Shown: positions 48,893-58,010 of the stretch, one piece after another | Layout: every line of letters begins with the position of its first letter | How positions within the stretch are numbered: position 1 is the first letter of the stretch | NCBI RefSeq assembly: GCF_900107455.1 | Contig: NZ_FNQB01000004.1 | Coordinates: 754,193 to 818,192, forward strand | Reading direction: 5' to 3' | Source: Asanoa ishikariensis | GTDB taxonomy: Bacteria > Actinomycetota > Actinomycetes > Mycobacteriales > Micromonosporaceae | Length of the DNA: 64,000 bases | Position numbers and translations under genes: made by a program | The notes under the pieces: generated by a model | The model's input: only the letters and a program-made list of their open reading frames with translations | What the model was told of the DNA's origin: nothing | The model's database searches: none

Positions 48893-49405
48893 ATGACCGT
48901 GCCCCTGCGCGAGCGCAAGTTCGACTGGTTCTTCGTGGGCTTCTTCGCCGTCAACGCGTCCGTCATCACCTACATCGTCGACCTCGAGCAGATCGTGGTC
49001 CGCGACCCCGACAACTTCAACTATCCACTGTGGCCGCCCGCCGGCGCGATCGACCTGGTGCACTGGTGGGGTGAGAACTTCGACCCGCTGTTGATGGCCC
49101 GCCCGCCGTTCTGGCAGATGACGATCTGGATCGACCTGATCTTCTTCGGGCCGTTCTACTTCTTCGCCCTGTACGCGTTCATCCGCGGCCGCAACTGGAT
49201 CCGGGTGCCGGCGCTGGTGTGGTCGGGCACCATGCTCGCCAACGTGCTGATCATCCTGATGGACGAGCGGTACGGCGTCACCAAGGCACCCAACTTCGCG
49301 ATCGTCCTGGCCGCGAACGCCGCCTGGCTGCTCACCCCGTTCCTGATGATGTGGCGGATGCGGCGGGACAACCCGTTCACCCGGCCCGAACCGGTGACCG
49401 CGTGA
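48893..49405 (+). CDS. EXPERA-domain membrane protein (EBP/TMEM97-like)
   Basis: 170 aa, four hydrophobic helices. Opening ERKFDWFFVGFFAVNASVITYIVDLEQIVV, then WPPAGAIDLVHWWGENFDPLLMARPPFWQMTIWIDLIFFGPFYFFALYAFIRGRNWIRVPALVWSG. This spacing of Asp, Pro-Pro-x-W and aromatic-rich helices is that of EXPERA proteins, which in eukaryotes act on sterols; bacterial members are uncharacterised. The next gene starts at a GTGA overlap, an SDR that could act on the same lipid-like substrate. Confidence 0.78.
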   Translation: MTVPLRERKFDWFFVGFFAVNASVITYIVDLEQIVVRDPDNFNYPLWPPAGAIDLVHWWGENFDPLLMARPPFWQMTIWIDLIFFGPFYFFALYAFIRGRNWIRVPALVWSGTMLANVLIILMDERYGVTKAPNFAIVLAANAAWLLTPFLMMWRMRRDNPFTRPEPVTA

Positions 49406-50181
49406 AGCCCGGCTTCGCCGACCGCTACGGCCCATGGGCGCTGGTCGCCGGGGCGTCCGAGGGCCTCGGTGCCGCCTTCGCGCACCGGCTGGCCGAGCAC
49501 GGCCTGCACCTCGTCCTCGCCGCCCGCCGCGCGGAGCCGCTGGCTGAGCTCGCCGCGGCGCTGCCGACCAAGACGGTCACGGTCAGCGCGGACCTGTCGA
49601 CAGTGGAGGGACTGGACGCCGTCACCGCGGCGACAGCAGGTCTGGACATCGGCCTGGTGGTCGCGAACGCCGCCTACTCACCGATCGGCCGGTTCGTCGA
49701 GATGGACCCGGCGCTGACCCGCCGCGCCGTCGACCTCAACTGCCGGATGCCGCTGGAACTGGCCCACCGCTTCCTTCCGCCCATGGTGGCGCGTGGCCGC
49801 GGCGGCTTCGTCGTCATGTCGTCGCTGGCCGGCATGCAGGGCTCGCCGCCCATCAGCGCCTACGCGGCGACCAAGGCGTTCGGCGCCATCCTCGGCGAAG
49901 GTCTCTGGGCCGAGCTACGGGGCACCGGGGTCGACGTGCTCACCTGTGTCGCCGGCGCGGTCGCAACGCCGAACCTGGCCGGTGCGAAGGCCCGTCCGGC
50001 ACCCGGCACGCAGACACCCGACCAGGTGGCGCGGGCGGCGTTGCGCGGTCTCGGCCGTGGGCCGCGGGTGGTGCCGGGCCTGGGCATGCGCGTGTCGTCG
50101 GCGCTCATGTCACGGCTGCTGCCGCGCCGCACCGCGATCGCGGTCATCGCCCGGGCCTCCCGGGACCTGACCGCCCCGTAA
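49402..50181 (+). CDS. Short-chain dehydrogenase/reductase
   Basis: 259 aa, GTG start overlapping the EXPERA gene stop (GTGA). Rossmann motif AGASEGLG at residues 16-23, NAA in LVVANAAYSPIG, catalytic Ser in MSSLAGMQGS, Tyr154 and Lys158 (YAATK). The tail (GPRVVPGLGMRVSSALMSRLLPRRTAI) resembles SDRs acting on lipid or steroid-like substrates. Coupling with an EXPERA protein suggests sterol/hopanoid-like or fatty substrate reduction, inference only. A strong terminator follows six bases later. Confidence 0.9.
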   Translation: MKPGFADRYGPWALVAGASEGLGAAFAHRLAEHGLHLVLAARRAEPLAELAAALPTKTVTVSADLSTVEGLDAVTAATAGLDIGLVVANAAYSPIGRFVEMDPALTRRAVDLNCRMPLELAHRFLPPMVARGRGGFVVMSSLAGMQGSPPISAYAATKAFGAILGEGLWAELRGTGVDVLTCVAGAVATPNLAGAKARPAPGTQTPDQVARAALRGLGRGPRVVPGLGMRVSSALMSRLLPRRTAIAVIARASRDLTAP

Positions 50182-50186
50182 AAGCG

Positions 50187-50214
50187 GGTGGCTGGCCCGG
50201 ACGGGCCAGCCACC
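50187..50214. terminator. Hairpin terminator between convergent genes
   Basis: A 12-bp perfect stem (50187-50198 with 50203-50214; arm GGTGGCTGGCCC) with a four-base loop GGAC, between the SDR gene and the convergent DUF805 gene. Confidence 0.8.
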
Positions 50215-50226
50215 AACCGCGAGACG

Positions 50227-50625
50227 TCAGGAAGCGAAGCCGGGCGCGACCGCGCCCTGCTCCTTCGGGTTGGCACCGAAGCGGTTCGTGCCGGGCTTGC
50301 TGTCGCCGGCCATGAACACGATCAGGACGATGGCGCCGATGATCGGGATCAGCGCGAGCAGCACCCACCAGCCCGAACGGTCGGTGTCGTGCAGGCGGCG
50401 GATCGCGACCGCCAGACCGGGAAGGAACAGTGCCAGGCCGACGATGCCGCCGATGATGCCGGTGCCGGACGTGGTGGTGTCGAACAGCACGCTGTCGAGG
50501 ATCCGGGCGACGACGTTGACGAGGATGCTGAAGACCACGAACCACCAGTACTCGGAACGGCGGGCGCGGCCGGAGAACCCGACGTAGTTGGTGAGAACGG
50601 CCTTGATCGAGTCAGTGAAGGACAT
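50227..50625 (-). CDS. DUF805-family membrane protein
   Basis: 132 aa with three or four helices. Opening SFTDSIKAVLTNYVGFSGRARRSEYWWFVVFSILVN is the diagnostic DUF805 start (F-x-G-R-x-R-R-x-E-Y-W-F). LFLPGLAVAIRRLHDTDRSGWWVLLALIPIIGAIVL follows. The C-terminal tail GDSKPGTNRFGANP is also typical. Function of the family unknown; members are small inner-membrane proteins. Transcribed alone; about 130 bases to the hydrolase gene hold no further gene. Confidence 0.92.
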   Translation of the reverse strand: MSFTDSIKAVLTNYVGFSGRARRSEYWWFVVFSILVNVVARILDSVLFDTTTSGTGIIGGIVGLALFLPGLAVAIRRLHDTDRSGWWVLLALIPIIGAIVLIVFMAGDSKPGTNRFGANPKEQGAVAPGFAS

Positions 50626-50758
50626 TACCTGTCTCCGGTGTCAAAGGGTGGACCTGCATGATCGGTGCCAACGGATCGAAGCAGCTCGACATCTCGGAAA
50701 CAATGGCCGTCCAGTCAGACCAGGTCAGCCCGCTCGGCGGATCATTCGGGTCGGCCGG

Positions 50759-51565
50759 TCACCGTACGGGCATCGATGGAACCCCTTGCGCGGCTAGGAT
50801 CCCGGCCAGCTCGCGGGGCCGTGCGAGGTGCGGAAAGTGGCCGCTGCCCGGCAGCACGGTGACGGCCACGTCGGGCAGGGCGGCTTCCAACCATTGGCGG
50901 TACGCGGGGTCCGGCTCCGCCCCGGTCACGTAGTCGTAGGCGATGCCGCTCGCACCGATGATGGCCAGGTCACTGGCCCGTCGCTGGGTGAGCCGCTCCA
51001 CGGGCTCGGTCAGCACCTCGTGCCAGTAGCCGAGCAGCAGGTCCCGCGGTGGTGTCCCGGCCGCCTCGACCAGTGGCCGGGCCTCTGGCGGCAGCAGGTC
51101 GACGCCCATCCGATCCATCATGGACCGCCACACCCGTCCGTAGTCCGGGCCGCGCAGCACCGGTTCGACCTGACGCAACATCGCCGCGAAGCCGCCGACC
51201 AGCAGCGGCTGGTCCACATTGATCACCCGGCTCGCGGGATAGGCGGCCGCGTAGACGGTCGCCAGGACGCCACCGAGCGAATGGCCGACCACCACGGGCG
51301 CTTCGAGCCCGGCGTCGACCACCGCGGCGCGGACCGCGCGCGCGACCTCGTCCAGCCCGTAGCTGTCGCGGGCGGGCGAGCCGCCGTGCCCTGGCAGGTC
51401 GACGGCCAGCACGCGCCGGCCCGGGTCGAGCCGGGCGAGCTCCGCCAGCATCGGTGACCACTGGCGCCGGTCGAAGCTGAGTCCGTGCAGGAGCACCAAC
51501 GGCGCGCGCTCGTCCGTCTCGCCCAGGATGTCCGCCGCGAGCCCACCAAAGAGTTCAGTCCCCAT
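50759..51565 (-). CDS. Alpha/beta-fold hydrolase
   Basis: 268 aa from ATG 51565; a GTG two codons earlier is also possible. Oxyanion-side motif PLVLLHGLSFDRRQWSPML near the N-terminus, VDLPGHGGS, and the nucleophile elbow VVGHSLGG with Ser at about residue 96. The catalytic His is in LPGSGHFPHLARP near the C-terminus; the acid residue is not certain. Substrate unknown, esterase or dienelactone-type activities are both typical of the fold. It lies downstream of the large regulatory ATPase on the same strand, 48 bases apart. Confidence 0.88.
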   Translation of the reverse strand: MGTELFGGLAADILGETDERAPLVLLHGLSFDRRQWSPMLAELARLDPGRRVLAVDLPGHGGSPARDSYGLDEVARAVRAAVVDAGLEAPVVVGHSLGGVLATVYAAAYPASRVINVDQPLLVGGFAAMLRQVEPVLRGPDYGRVWRSMMDRMGVDLLPPEARPLVEAAGTPPRDLLLGYWHEVLTEPVERLTQRRASDLAIIGASGIAYDYVTGAEPDPAYRQWLEAALPDVAVTVLPGSGHFPHLARPRELAGILAAQGVPSMPVR

Positions 51566-51613
51566 GCCCACGTAGGCGTAACAGCGGGAGCGACATCCCG
51601 TTCGTGGTCCGGG

Positions 51614-53800
51614 TCACAGTCGCCAGCGGCCCGGCCCACCGGGAATCGGCTGGTAGCGGAAGAGCCGGCCCGTGTGCACGGACGCGCGCAGGTGGGCGCC
51701 GGCGAGCGGGGCCGCCGCCGAGAGCCGTTCTAGGGTGGTCCGCAGCGCGCGGGTGGCGTTGACCCGCGCCCGTTCCGCCTCGTCGGACACGGTCCGCGGC
51801 CGACCGCCGAGCCCGGTCGCCCGGCGCAGCTCGGCCAGCAGCGCGGTGCGCTCTGCCTCCGTAGCCGAAGCCCGGTCAGCGTCGCCGGCCCGGTCGGCCG
51901 CCGCGAGCTGCTCGTCGAGGACTTCCAACCGGCGGCGATACGCGGCGCGTGCGGTGTCGTCGAGCACGGGGTCGCCCGGCGTCACCCGCAGGCCGGCGCC
52001 ACCGGCGACGAGGTCGAGCGCGGGAATCTCCTGCCCGGGTGCCGCCAGCAGCGCGCGCAGGTAGTGCACCCCACGGCCGTCGCGGAGGCGGGCCGTCTCC
52101 GACCCGGCGTCCAGCCGCCAGTCGTCACCGTCGCGCAGCAGTGCCCACTCGTCGGCGGGCGGGTCGAGGTCGGCCAGCACACCACGCAGGCCCAGCCGCT
52201 CGGCGATCGACCGGGCCCGCGCGAGGTCACCGGCCCCGCCGGCCCGCGTGGCGAGCGAGGAGGCCAGCCACGGCAGCGTTCCGGCGCGTTCCTCCAGCTC
52301 GACCGCGCGGTCCAGGTGGGCGACCGCCTCCGCCGGCCGGTCCAGCCGGAGCGCGAGCCGGCCGAGGTAGTCGTCGACCGGTCCGCTGATCGTGTTCGCG
52401 CCGCCCCAGACCACCAGCCGTCCGGCGAACGGCAGGAGGGCGTCGTACAACGCCCGCGCCGCCGCCGCGTCCTCGGCCCGGGCCGCCACGGTCGCGAGCT
52501 CCGCCGCCGCGGCGAGCCAGCGCGGGCCGGTGCCGGCGAGGACGGCCGGCAGTGTCCGGGCCAGTTCGAGCTCGGCCTCGGCGGCGTGACCAGTCTCGGC
52601 GAGCACCCGGGCCAACGTCGCCTCGAAGAAATGTCCGGGCAGCCGGCGGGCCAGCGCGCGCAGCGTGTCGACCTCGCCGCTGGTGTCGCCCCTGAGCTGG
52701 AGGAGCGGGCCGCGCAGCGTGGCGAGCAGGCGTTCCGTGTCGGCCACTCCGGCGCGGCGGCCCCGCTCGGCCACCTGGCCCATCAGGTTCTCGGCGGTGT
52801 CGAAGCGGCCGCGGATGGTCGCGAGCATCGCCTGGCGGGCCAGCACCACGACCGCCACCTCGCTGTCGCCGGCCAGCTCGCCGGCGCGGGCGTACGCGGT
52901 CAGCGCGGTCTCGGCGCCGGCCAGGTCACCCAGCTCCGCGCGGGCGACGAAGGTCCAGAACAGCCCGCGCAGCTCGAGCCGGGCGTCGCCGGCCGCCCGT
53001 GCCTGGGTGACGATCTCCGCGGCGGTGGTCAGCCGGTCGCGCGCCGCTGCCGGATCCCAGAGTGCGTGCAGCCGGGCGTCCAGCACCTCGGCGAGCACGC
53101 CGGGGTCGGCGGCCCGTGCGAGCGCCACTGCCTCGGCAACCAGCTCCTGGCGGCGTGCCGCCGAGGTGGGGTCGCCCAGCAGTTCACGGGCGAGCCGGGC
53201 CAGCACCCGCGCCCGGGTTTCCGCCGGGCCAGGCCGCGTCGTCGCCTCCTCCAACAGCCGGATCAGGCCGGCGTCCAGTTCGAGGAACTCGGCGCGCGAC
53301 GGAGTCGTCAGTGCGAGCTGGACGACCGCATCGCCGGACGAGCCGGCCAGCTCCGCCGCGAGCCGGAGCGCCGGCCCGGGCACGCCTCCCGTCGCCAACC
53401 ACAGCGCGTGCACCGCACCGTCCGGCAGGTTTCCGACCAGCTCGGCGAGGTCCGGCTCCGACAGCCCGCCCAGCCGGAGCTCGGTCCCGACGCCGAGCGG
53501 CTGTCGGCTGGTCGCGACCACGACGGTGCCGGGCAGCGACGCGAGCCGGGTCAGGTCCTCCGCCGCCGTGTGGTCGGGGTCGTCGACGACGAGCAGCCGC
53601 GGACCGGATCCGTGCGGGTCTTCCGAGTGGAGCACCGGCACCCCGCGCGCCTGGGCCAGCTCCGCTGCCGCGTCCGCCAGCGCGGTCTTGCCCGAGCCGG
53701 CCGGACCGATGACGACGATCACTCCGCCGTGCCCGCGCGCTGCCCGGTCGAGGGCCTGCCCGACCGTGGCGAGCTCGCGGCGACGTCCGACCAGATCCAC
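51614..53800 (-). CDS. Large regulatory-type AAA/STAND ATPase without visible DNA-binding domain
   Basis: 728 aa. Starts MDLVGRRRELATVGQALDRAARG. Walker A GPAGSGKT at residues 32-39, Walker B LLVVDDPD near 70, and sensor-like TVVVATSRQPLG near 93. The middle is a long Ala/Leu-rich helical-repeat region (tetratricopeptide-like). The C-terminal part has a coiled-coil stretch (DDTARAAYRRRLEVLDEQLAAADRAGDADRASATEAERTAL) and ends ERARVNATRALRTTLERL...FRYQPIPGGPGRW, a C-terminus found on some actinobacterial ATPase regulators. No LuxR or SARP DNA-binding domain is present, so it may act by partner contacts. Role unknown. Confidence 0.75.
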   Translation of the reverse strand: MDLVGRRRELATVGQALDRAARGHGGVIVVIGPAGSGKTALADAAAELAQARGVPVLHSEDPHGSGPRLLVVDDPDHTAAEDLTRLASLPGTVVVATSRQPLGVGTELRLGGLSEPDLAELVGNLPDGAVHALWLATGGVPGPALRLAAELAGSSGDAVVQLALTTPSRAEFLELDAGLIRLLEEATTRPGPAETRARVLARLARELLGDPTSAARRQELVAEAVALARAADPGVLAEVLDARLHALWDPAAARDRLTTAAEIVTQARAAGDARLELRGLFWTFVARAELGDLAGAETALTAYARAGELAGDSEVAVVVLARQAMLATIRGRFDTAENLMGQVAERGRRAGVADTERLLATLRGPLLQLRGDTSGEVDTLRALARRLPGHFFEATLARVLAETGHAAEAELELARTLPAVLAGTGPRWLAAAAELATVAARAEDAAAARALYDALLPFAGRLVVWGGANTISGPVDDYLGRLALRLDRPAEAVAHLDRAVELEERAGTLPWLASSLATRAGGAGDLARARSIAERLGLRGVLADLDPPADEWALLRDGDDWRLDAGSETARLRDGRGVHYLRALLAAPGQEIPALDLVAGGAGLRVTPGDPVLDDTARAAYRRRLEVLDEQLAAADRAGDADRASATEAERTALLAELRRATGLGGRPRTVSDEAERARVNATRALRTTLERLSAAAPLAGAHLRASVHTGRLFRYQPIPGGPGRWRL

Positions 53801-53914
53801 GTGACCAGCCTAGATACGGTGCGGTCGGGCCGCCGTGCGCCGGTCCGTCGCTTGCTTCTGCGCCGCGTTTCCGACTTAATAGCTTCCACGCCAGGTACGC
53901 GGGAGGGCGAGGCA

Positions 53915-55156
53915 GTGGTGTTCACGGGCTCGAATTTGCCCGCGGTCGGCGAGTACAACCAGACCGTCGTCCTCGACGCCATCCGTCGCCACCCGCACGG
54001 CAGCACCCGTTCGAAGCTCGCCACGTTCACCGGGCTGAGCTCGATGACCGTCGCCAACGTCTGCCGCCGGCTGCTGGCCAGCGGGCTGGTCGAGGAGCGC
54101 GGCACACACGTCAACGGGCCCGGCAAACCGGCGGCCATCCTGCGGCTGAACCCCGGTGGCGGGTTCGCGATCGGCGTGCACATCGACCCCGCCGTCGTGA
54201 CGTACGTGCTGGTTGACCTCGCGGGGGAGGTGCGTGACCACACCCGCAGCGGCACGCCGTCCGCGCAGGATCCCGAGTCGGTGATCGACGAGATGGCCCG
54301 CTCGATCGACGCCCTGATCACGACGTCCGGGGTCGACCGCTCCCGGTTGCTCGGCATCGGCATCGCCACTCCCGGCCCGGTCAACATCGAGGACGGCATC
54401 GTGCTGAACCCGCCGATGCTGCCGCACTGGCACCGGGTTCCGCTGCGGACGGCGCTGAGCGCCGCGACCGGCCTGCCGGTGCTGTTGGAGAAGGACGTGA
54501 CCGCCGCCGCGGTCGCCGAGCTCTGGTACGCCGAGCCGTCCGACAGCCGCGACTTCGCGTTCATGTACTACGGCACCGGCCTCGGCACCGGCATCGCGGT
54601 GGCGGGCGAGGTCGTGCGGGGGATCAGCTCGAACGCCGGCGACCCCGGCCACATGACGGTGGACCCGGAGGGCCCGCTGTGCGTCTGCGGCCGCCGTGGC
54701 TGCGTCGGCTACAGCGTCGTGCCCCGCGCGCTCATCGAGAAGGCGCAGAGCCTGGGCATCCTCGACGGCAAGCTGGCGCCCGGTGCCGAGGGGATCCCCC
54801 AGATCGACGAGGCCTTCACCCGGCTTGCCGCGCTGGCCGAGGCCGGCGACGCCCCGGCGCACGCGGTGATCGCCGACGCGGCCCGCCAGCTCGCCCGCGC
54901 CGTCGTCGTGATCGTCAACCTGCTCGACATCGAACGCGTCATCTTCGGCGGCCCGTTCTGGTCGCGGGTCGCGCCGATCGTCCTCGATGTGCTGCCCGGT
55001 GTCGTGCGCTCCGACCCGGCCCTGGTGCCACCTCACGAGGTGCGGTTCACCGAGTCCGTGATCCCGGTCGACGTCGCCGCGGTCGGCGCCGCGAGCCTGG
55101 TGTTCGACAGCACGTTTTCACCCCGCCCGTCCACGCTCCTCATCGCCGCGGGCTGA
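53915..55156 (+). CDS. ROK-family transcriptional repressor (NagC/XylR type)
   Basis: 413 aa from GTG 53915, with GGGAGGG seven bases before. N-terminal winged helix (GEYNQTVVLDAIRRHPHGSTRSKLATFTGLSSMTVANVCRRLLASGLVEERG, residues 11-63), then the sugar-kinase-like ROK domain: IGVHIDPAVVTYVLVDLAG, LGIGIATPGPVN, YYGTGLGTGIAV and the zinc motif CVCGRRGC (Cys256, Cys258, Cys263) with GHMTVDP. It stands directly before the alpha-mannosidase and its ABC importer and almost certainly controls that operon, sensing a sugar product. Confidence 0.92.
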   Translation: MVFTGSNLPAVGEYNQTVVLDAIRRHPHGSTRSKLATFTGLSSMTVANVCRRLLASGLVEERGTHVNGPGKPAAILRLNPGGGFAIGVHIDPAVVTYVLVDLAGEVRDHTRSGTPSAQDPESVIDEMARSIDALITTSGVDRSRLLGIGIATPGPVNIEDGIVLNPPMLPHWHRVPLRTALSAATGLPVLLEKDVTAAAVAELWYAEPSDSRDFAFMYYGTGLGTGIAVAGEVVRGISSNAGDPGHMTVDPEGPLCVCGRRGCVGYSVVPRALIEKAQSLGILDGKLAPGAEGIPQIDEAFTRLAALAEAGDAPAHAVIADAARQLARAVVVIVNLLDIERVIFGGPFWSRVAPIVLDVLPGVVRSDPALVPPHEVRFTESVIPVDVAAVGAASLVFDSTFSPRPSTLLIAAG

Positions 55157-55222
55157 ACTAACTCTCAACGGAACGCTGCGACCTGCCTGAACGGCGGGTG
55201 ATCTTTCTATTGCGCTGATTTT

Positions 55223-55241
55223 GAAAACATGATTTTCTAAT
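55223..55241 (+). promoter_or_regulatory. AT-rich inverted repeat, candidate ROK operator and promoter
   Basis: In the 139-base gap before the mannosidase, GAAAACATGATTTTC (55223-55237) is a 5+5 inverted repeat in a strikingly AT-rich island. TCTAAT at 55236-55241 resembles a -10 element. ROK repressors such as XylR and NagC typically use AT-rich spaced repeats, so this is the best candidate for the operator of the glycan operon. The ribosome site AGGAAAGGG lies further down, before ATG 55296. Confidence 0.55.
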
Positions 55242-55295
55242 TGCCGATCAAGCCCCGGTCGCCTCGCGACCGACCAGGAAAGGGCATCGGCCTCG

Positions 55296-57974
55296 ATGCA
55301 GAACTACGCCGTCTTCGTCCCGCACTTCCACTGGGACCGTGAGTGGTACGAGCCGTTCCAGGTCTTCCGCCACCGCCTCGTGGAAGCGTTCGACGTCGTC
55401 CTGGCCACCGCGAAGGAAGACCCCTCGTTCCGCTTCACCGTGGACGGTCAGACGGCGGCGATCCTCGACTACCTGGAGATCCGCCCCGAGCGGGCCGACG
55501 AGGTGCGGGCACTCGCCGAGAGCGGCCGGCTCGCGCTCGGACCCTGGTACATCCTGCTCGACGAGTTCCTCTGCTCCGGCGAGACGATCGTCCGGAACCT
55601 CCAGTTCGGCTGGTCGGACGCCAACGCGCTGGGCCGGGCGATGCCGCTGGGCTACCTGCCGGACATGTTCGGACACGTCGCGCAGATGCCGCAGATCCTG
55701 CGCCGCGCCGGCATCACGGACGCCGCCCTCTGGCGGGGCGTGCCGGGCAGCGTCGCCGGCCACGCGTTCTGGTGGGAGGCGCCCGACGGTTCGGCGGTGC
55801 GCACCGAGTTCCTCTTCGACGGCTACGACAACGGCCTCGACGTGATCCTCGTGCCGGCCGTCATCGACCGGGCACTCGACGACTACTCGCGGATGACGGC
55901 GGAGCGCTGGGGCAACGACCCGGTGCTCGCGATGGTCGGCACCGACCATGCCGCACCCGACCCCCGCCTGGGCCAGTGGCTGCGGGCGGCCGACCGGGGC
56001 ATCCAGATCGCCACCATCGAGGAGTACGTCACCGCACACGCCCGTGACGAGGTGCGCGAGACCGTCCGCGGTGAGCTGCGCAGCCACGTACGCGGCAACA
56101 TCCTGCCGGGTGTGCTGTCGGTCCGCGCGGAGCTGAAGCGGGCCATGGCCACCGCCGAGCGCACCGTCGACCACGCGGAGCGGTTCACGGCGACCTGGGG
56201 CGGCGACGGCGAGGCGCCGTTCCTGGAACTGGCCTGGCGCAAGATCGTGGAGTCATCGGCGCACGACTCGGTCGTCGGCTCGGGCACCGACGAGACGTCG
56301 GACCAGGTCGGCGCCCGGCTCGCGGAGGCCGAGCACGCGGCCCGCGGAGTGCGCGACGCCGCGCTCGACCGCCGTGCGGCCGCCGTGCCCTCGGGCGCCT
56401 ACCTGGTCGCCAACCCGCTGCCGTACGACCGGACCACCGTCGTCGAGGTCGCGGCGGAGCTTGCCGCCGACACCTACGCCGCGCGTACCGGTGACGGTGT
56501 CCTGCTGCCGGCCCAGCCGGTGGCCACCGCGCCGACCGTGCTCGGCGACGAGACCGTGCCGGCCGGCGAGCTCGACCGGGTGCTGCGCCGCATCCACCGC
56601 CGGGAGCTGTTCGGCAAGCTGATCGACCACTACGTCCTCGAACCCGGCCTGCTGGAGTTCCACCTGGCCGACGTGCCCACCCGGCCCGAGTTCGACCTGA
56701 TCGCGCTGCGGTCGGCGGTCGCCGCCGCCGAGGCGGAGCATGACGGGCCGTGGCGGGTCCGCACCCTGGCCGCGCCGGTCGTCACGGTGGCCGTGGCGGT
56801 GCCGACGCCGGCATCCGGGTCGACCGCCATCCGGATCGAGTCCGGCGCGGTCCCCGACACCGGCGTCACGGTCGACGGGCACACCCTGGCCAACGGTCGC
56901 GTCACCGTGACCGTCGAGGCCGAGGGCACGCTGGAACTCGTGGGGGAGGACGGCACCCGCCTCGCGGGAGTCGGCCGCCTCGTCGACGGCGGCGACCGTG
57001 GCGACAGCTACAACTACGGCCCACCCCGGCACGACCTGCTCGTGGAGAAGCCGACCCGGGTCACCGTCGAGGTGCTCGAGCCGGGTCCGGTGCGCGGCGC
57101 CGTCCGCGTCCTGCGCGACTACGACTGGCCGGCCGCCCTCGCCGACGACGTCGACCACCGCTCACCCACCACCCGCCCGGTCACCGTCGAGACGCTGGTC
57201 CACCTGCACGCCGGCGAGCCGTTCGCCCGGGTCACCACCCGCTTCGTCAACCCGTCCGCGGACCACCGCCTGCGGTTCCACGTCCCGCTGCCCGAGCCGG
57301 TCACCAGCTCCGCCGCCGAGGGCCAGTTCAGCGTCACCGAGCGCGGGCTGACCAGCGAGGGCGGCTGGGGCGAGTTCCCGCTGCCGACGTTCCCCGCCTC
57401 GTCGTTCGTCACCGCCGGCGCGGCCACGGTGCTCCTCGAACACACGGCGGAGTACGAGGTCGTCGGCACCGAGCTCGCGGTGACCCTGCTGCGGGCGATC
57501 GGCGCGATCAGCGTCAACCTGCACCCGCTGCGCGACGAGCCCGCCGCGCTGCACCTGCCCGCGCCGGGCGCGCAGTCCCTCGGCCGTGAGGTCGTCGCCC
57601 GGCTGGCGATCCTGCCGTCCGCGCGGGGCTGGCGGGCGGCGGGCGCGGTGCGCGCGGCGGAGCTGTTCCGCAACGACGCCTCGGTGCGGCGCGGCGCCGC
57701 CACCGCGGACACGCCGCTCCCGCCGTCCGACTCCGGCATCCGGGTCACCGGCAGCGACATCGCGGTCTCGACCGTGCGGCCGGTGGCCGGCGGCACCGAG
57801 GTCCGGGTCGTCGCGATGGCCCCCGAACCGGTCCGCGCCGCGCTTCAAGGCCCGTTCGGGGCGGTCGAGACGACCACCCTGCTCGGCGATCCGCTGGATC
57901 GCACCGAGGCCGCCGGTGAGCTGACGCTCGAACTGGCGCCCTGGGAGATCCGCACGCTGCGGCTGACCCGCTGA
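55296..57974 (+). CDS. GH38 alpha-mannosidase
   Basis: 892 aa cytoplasmic enzyme. N-terminal zinc motif PHFHWDREWYEPFQ (His/Asp near residues 10-14), nucleophile region LGYLPDMFGHVAQMPQ (Asp near residue 125), third zinc motif ESSAHDSVVGSGTDET near 318-332, then the alpha-mannosidase middle and C-terminal beta-sandwich domains. It releases alpha-mannose from imported glycans, retaining mechanism. First gene after the ROK repressor and operon partner of the ABC sugar importer that follows. ATG 55296 is supported by AGGAAAGGG and the family-typical start. Confidence 0.95.
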   Translation: MQNYAVFVPHFHWDREWYEPFQVFRHRLVEAFDVVLATAKEDPSFRFTVDGQTAAILDYLEIRPERADEVRALAESGRLALGPWYILLDEFLCSGETIVRNLQFGWSDANALGRAMPLGYLPDMFGHVAQMPQILRRAGITDAALWRGVPGSVAGHAFWWEAPDGSAVRTEFLFDGYDNGLDVILVPAVIDRALDDYSRMTAERWGNDPVLAMVGTDHAAPDPRLGQWLRAADRGIQIATIEEYVTAHARDEVRETVRGELRSHVRGNILPGVLSVRAELKRAMATAERTVDHAERFTATWGGDGEAPFLELAWRKIVESSAHDSVVGSGTDETSDQVGARLAEAEHAARGVRDAALDRRAAAVPSGAYLVANPLPYDRTTVVEVAAELAADTYAARTGDGVLLPAQPVATAPTVLGDETVPAGELDRVLRRIHRRELFGKLIDHYVLEPGLLEFHLADVPTRPEFDLIALRSAVAAAEAEHDGPWRVRTLAAPVVTVAVAVPTPASGSTAIRIESGAVPDTGVTVDGHTLANGRVTVTVEAEGTLELVGEDGTRLAGVGRLVDGGDRGDSYNYGPPRHDLLVEKPTRVTVEVLEPGPVRGAVRVLRDYDWPAALADDVDHRSPTTRPVTVETLVHLHAGEPFARVTTRFVNPSADHRLRFHVPLPEPVTSSAAEGQFSVTERGLTSEGGWGEFPLPTFPASSFVTAGAATVLLEHTAEYEVVGTELAVTLLRAIGAISVNLHPLRDEPAALHLPAPGAQSLGREVVARLAILPSARGWRAAGAVRAAELFRNDASVRRGAATADTPLPPSDSGIRVTGSDIAVSTVRPVAGGTEVRVVAMAPEPVRAALQGPFGAVETTTLLGDPLDRTEAAGELTLELAPWEIRTLRLTR

Positions 57975-58010
57975 ACCCCGGCCCCGTCCAACCCATCGCA
58001 TGAGGCGGCA

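Noticed and set aside
51165-51180. Fifth LacI-like site (CACCGGTTCGACC)
   Set aside because: Only half of the palindrome is present, and it is inside the coding part of the hydrolase gene.
52064-53914. Long plus-strand extension of the ROK gene (1030 codons in total)
   Set aside because: The upstream part is antisense to the large ATPase; the ribosome site at 53901 and the family-typical N-terminus place the start at 53915.
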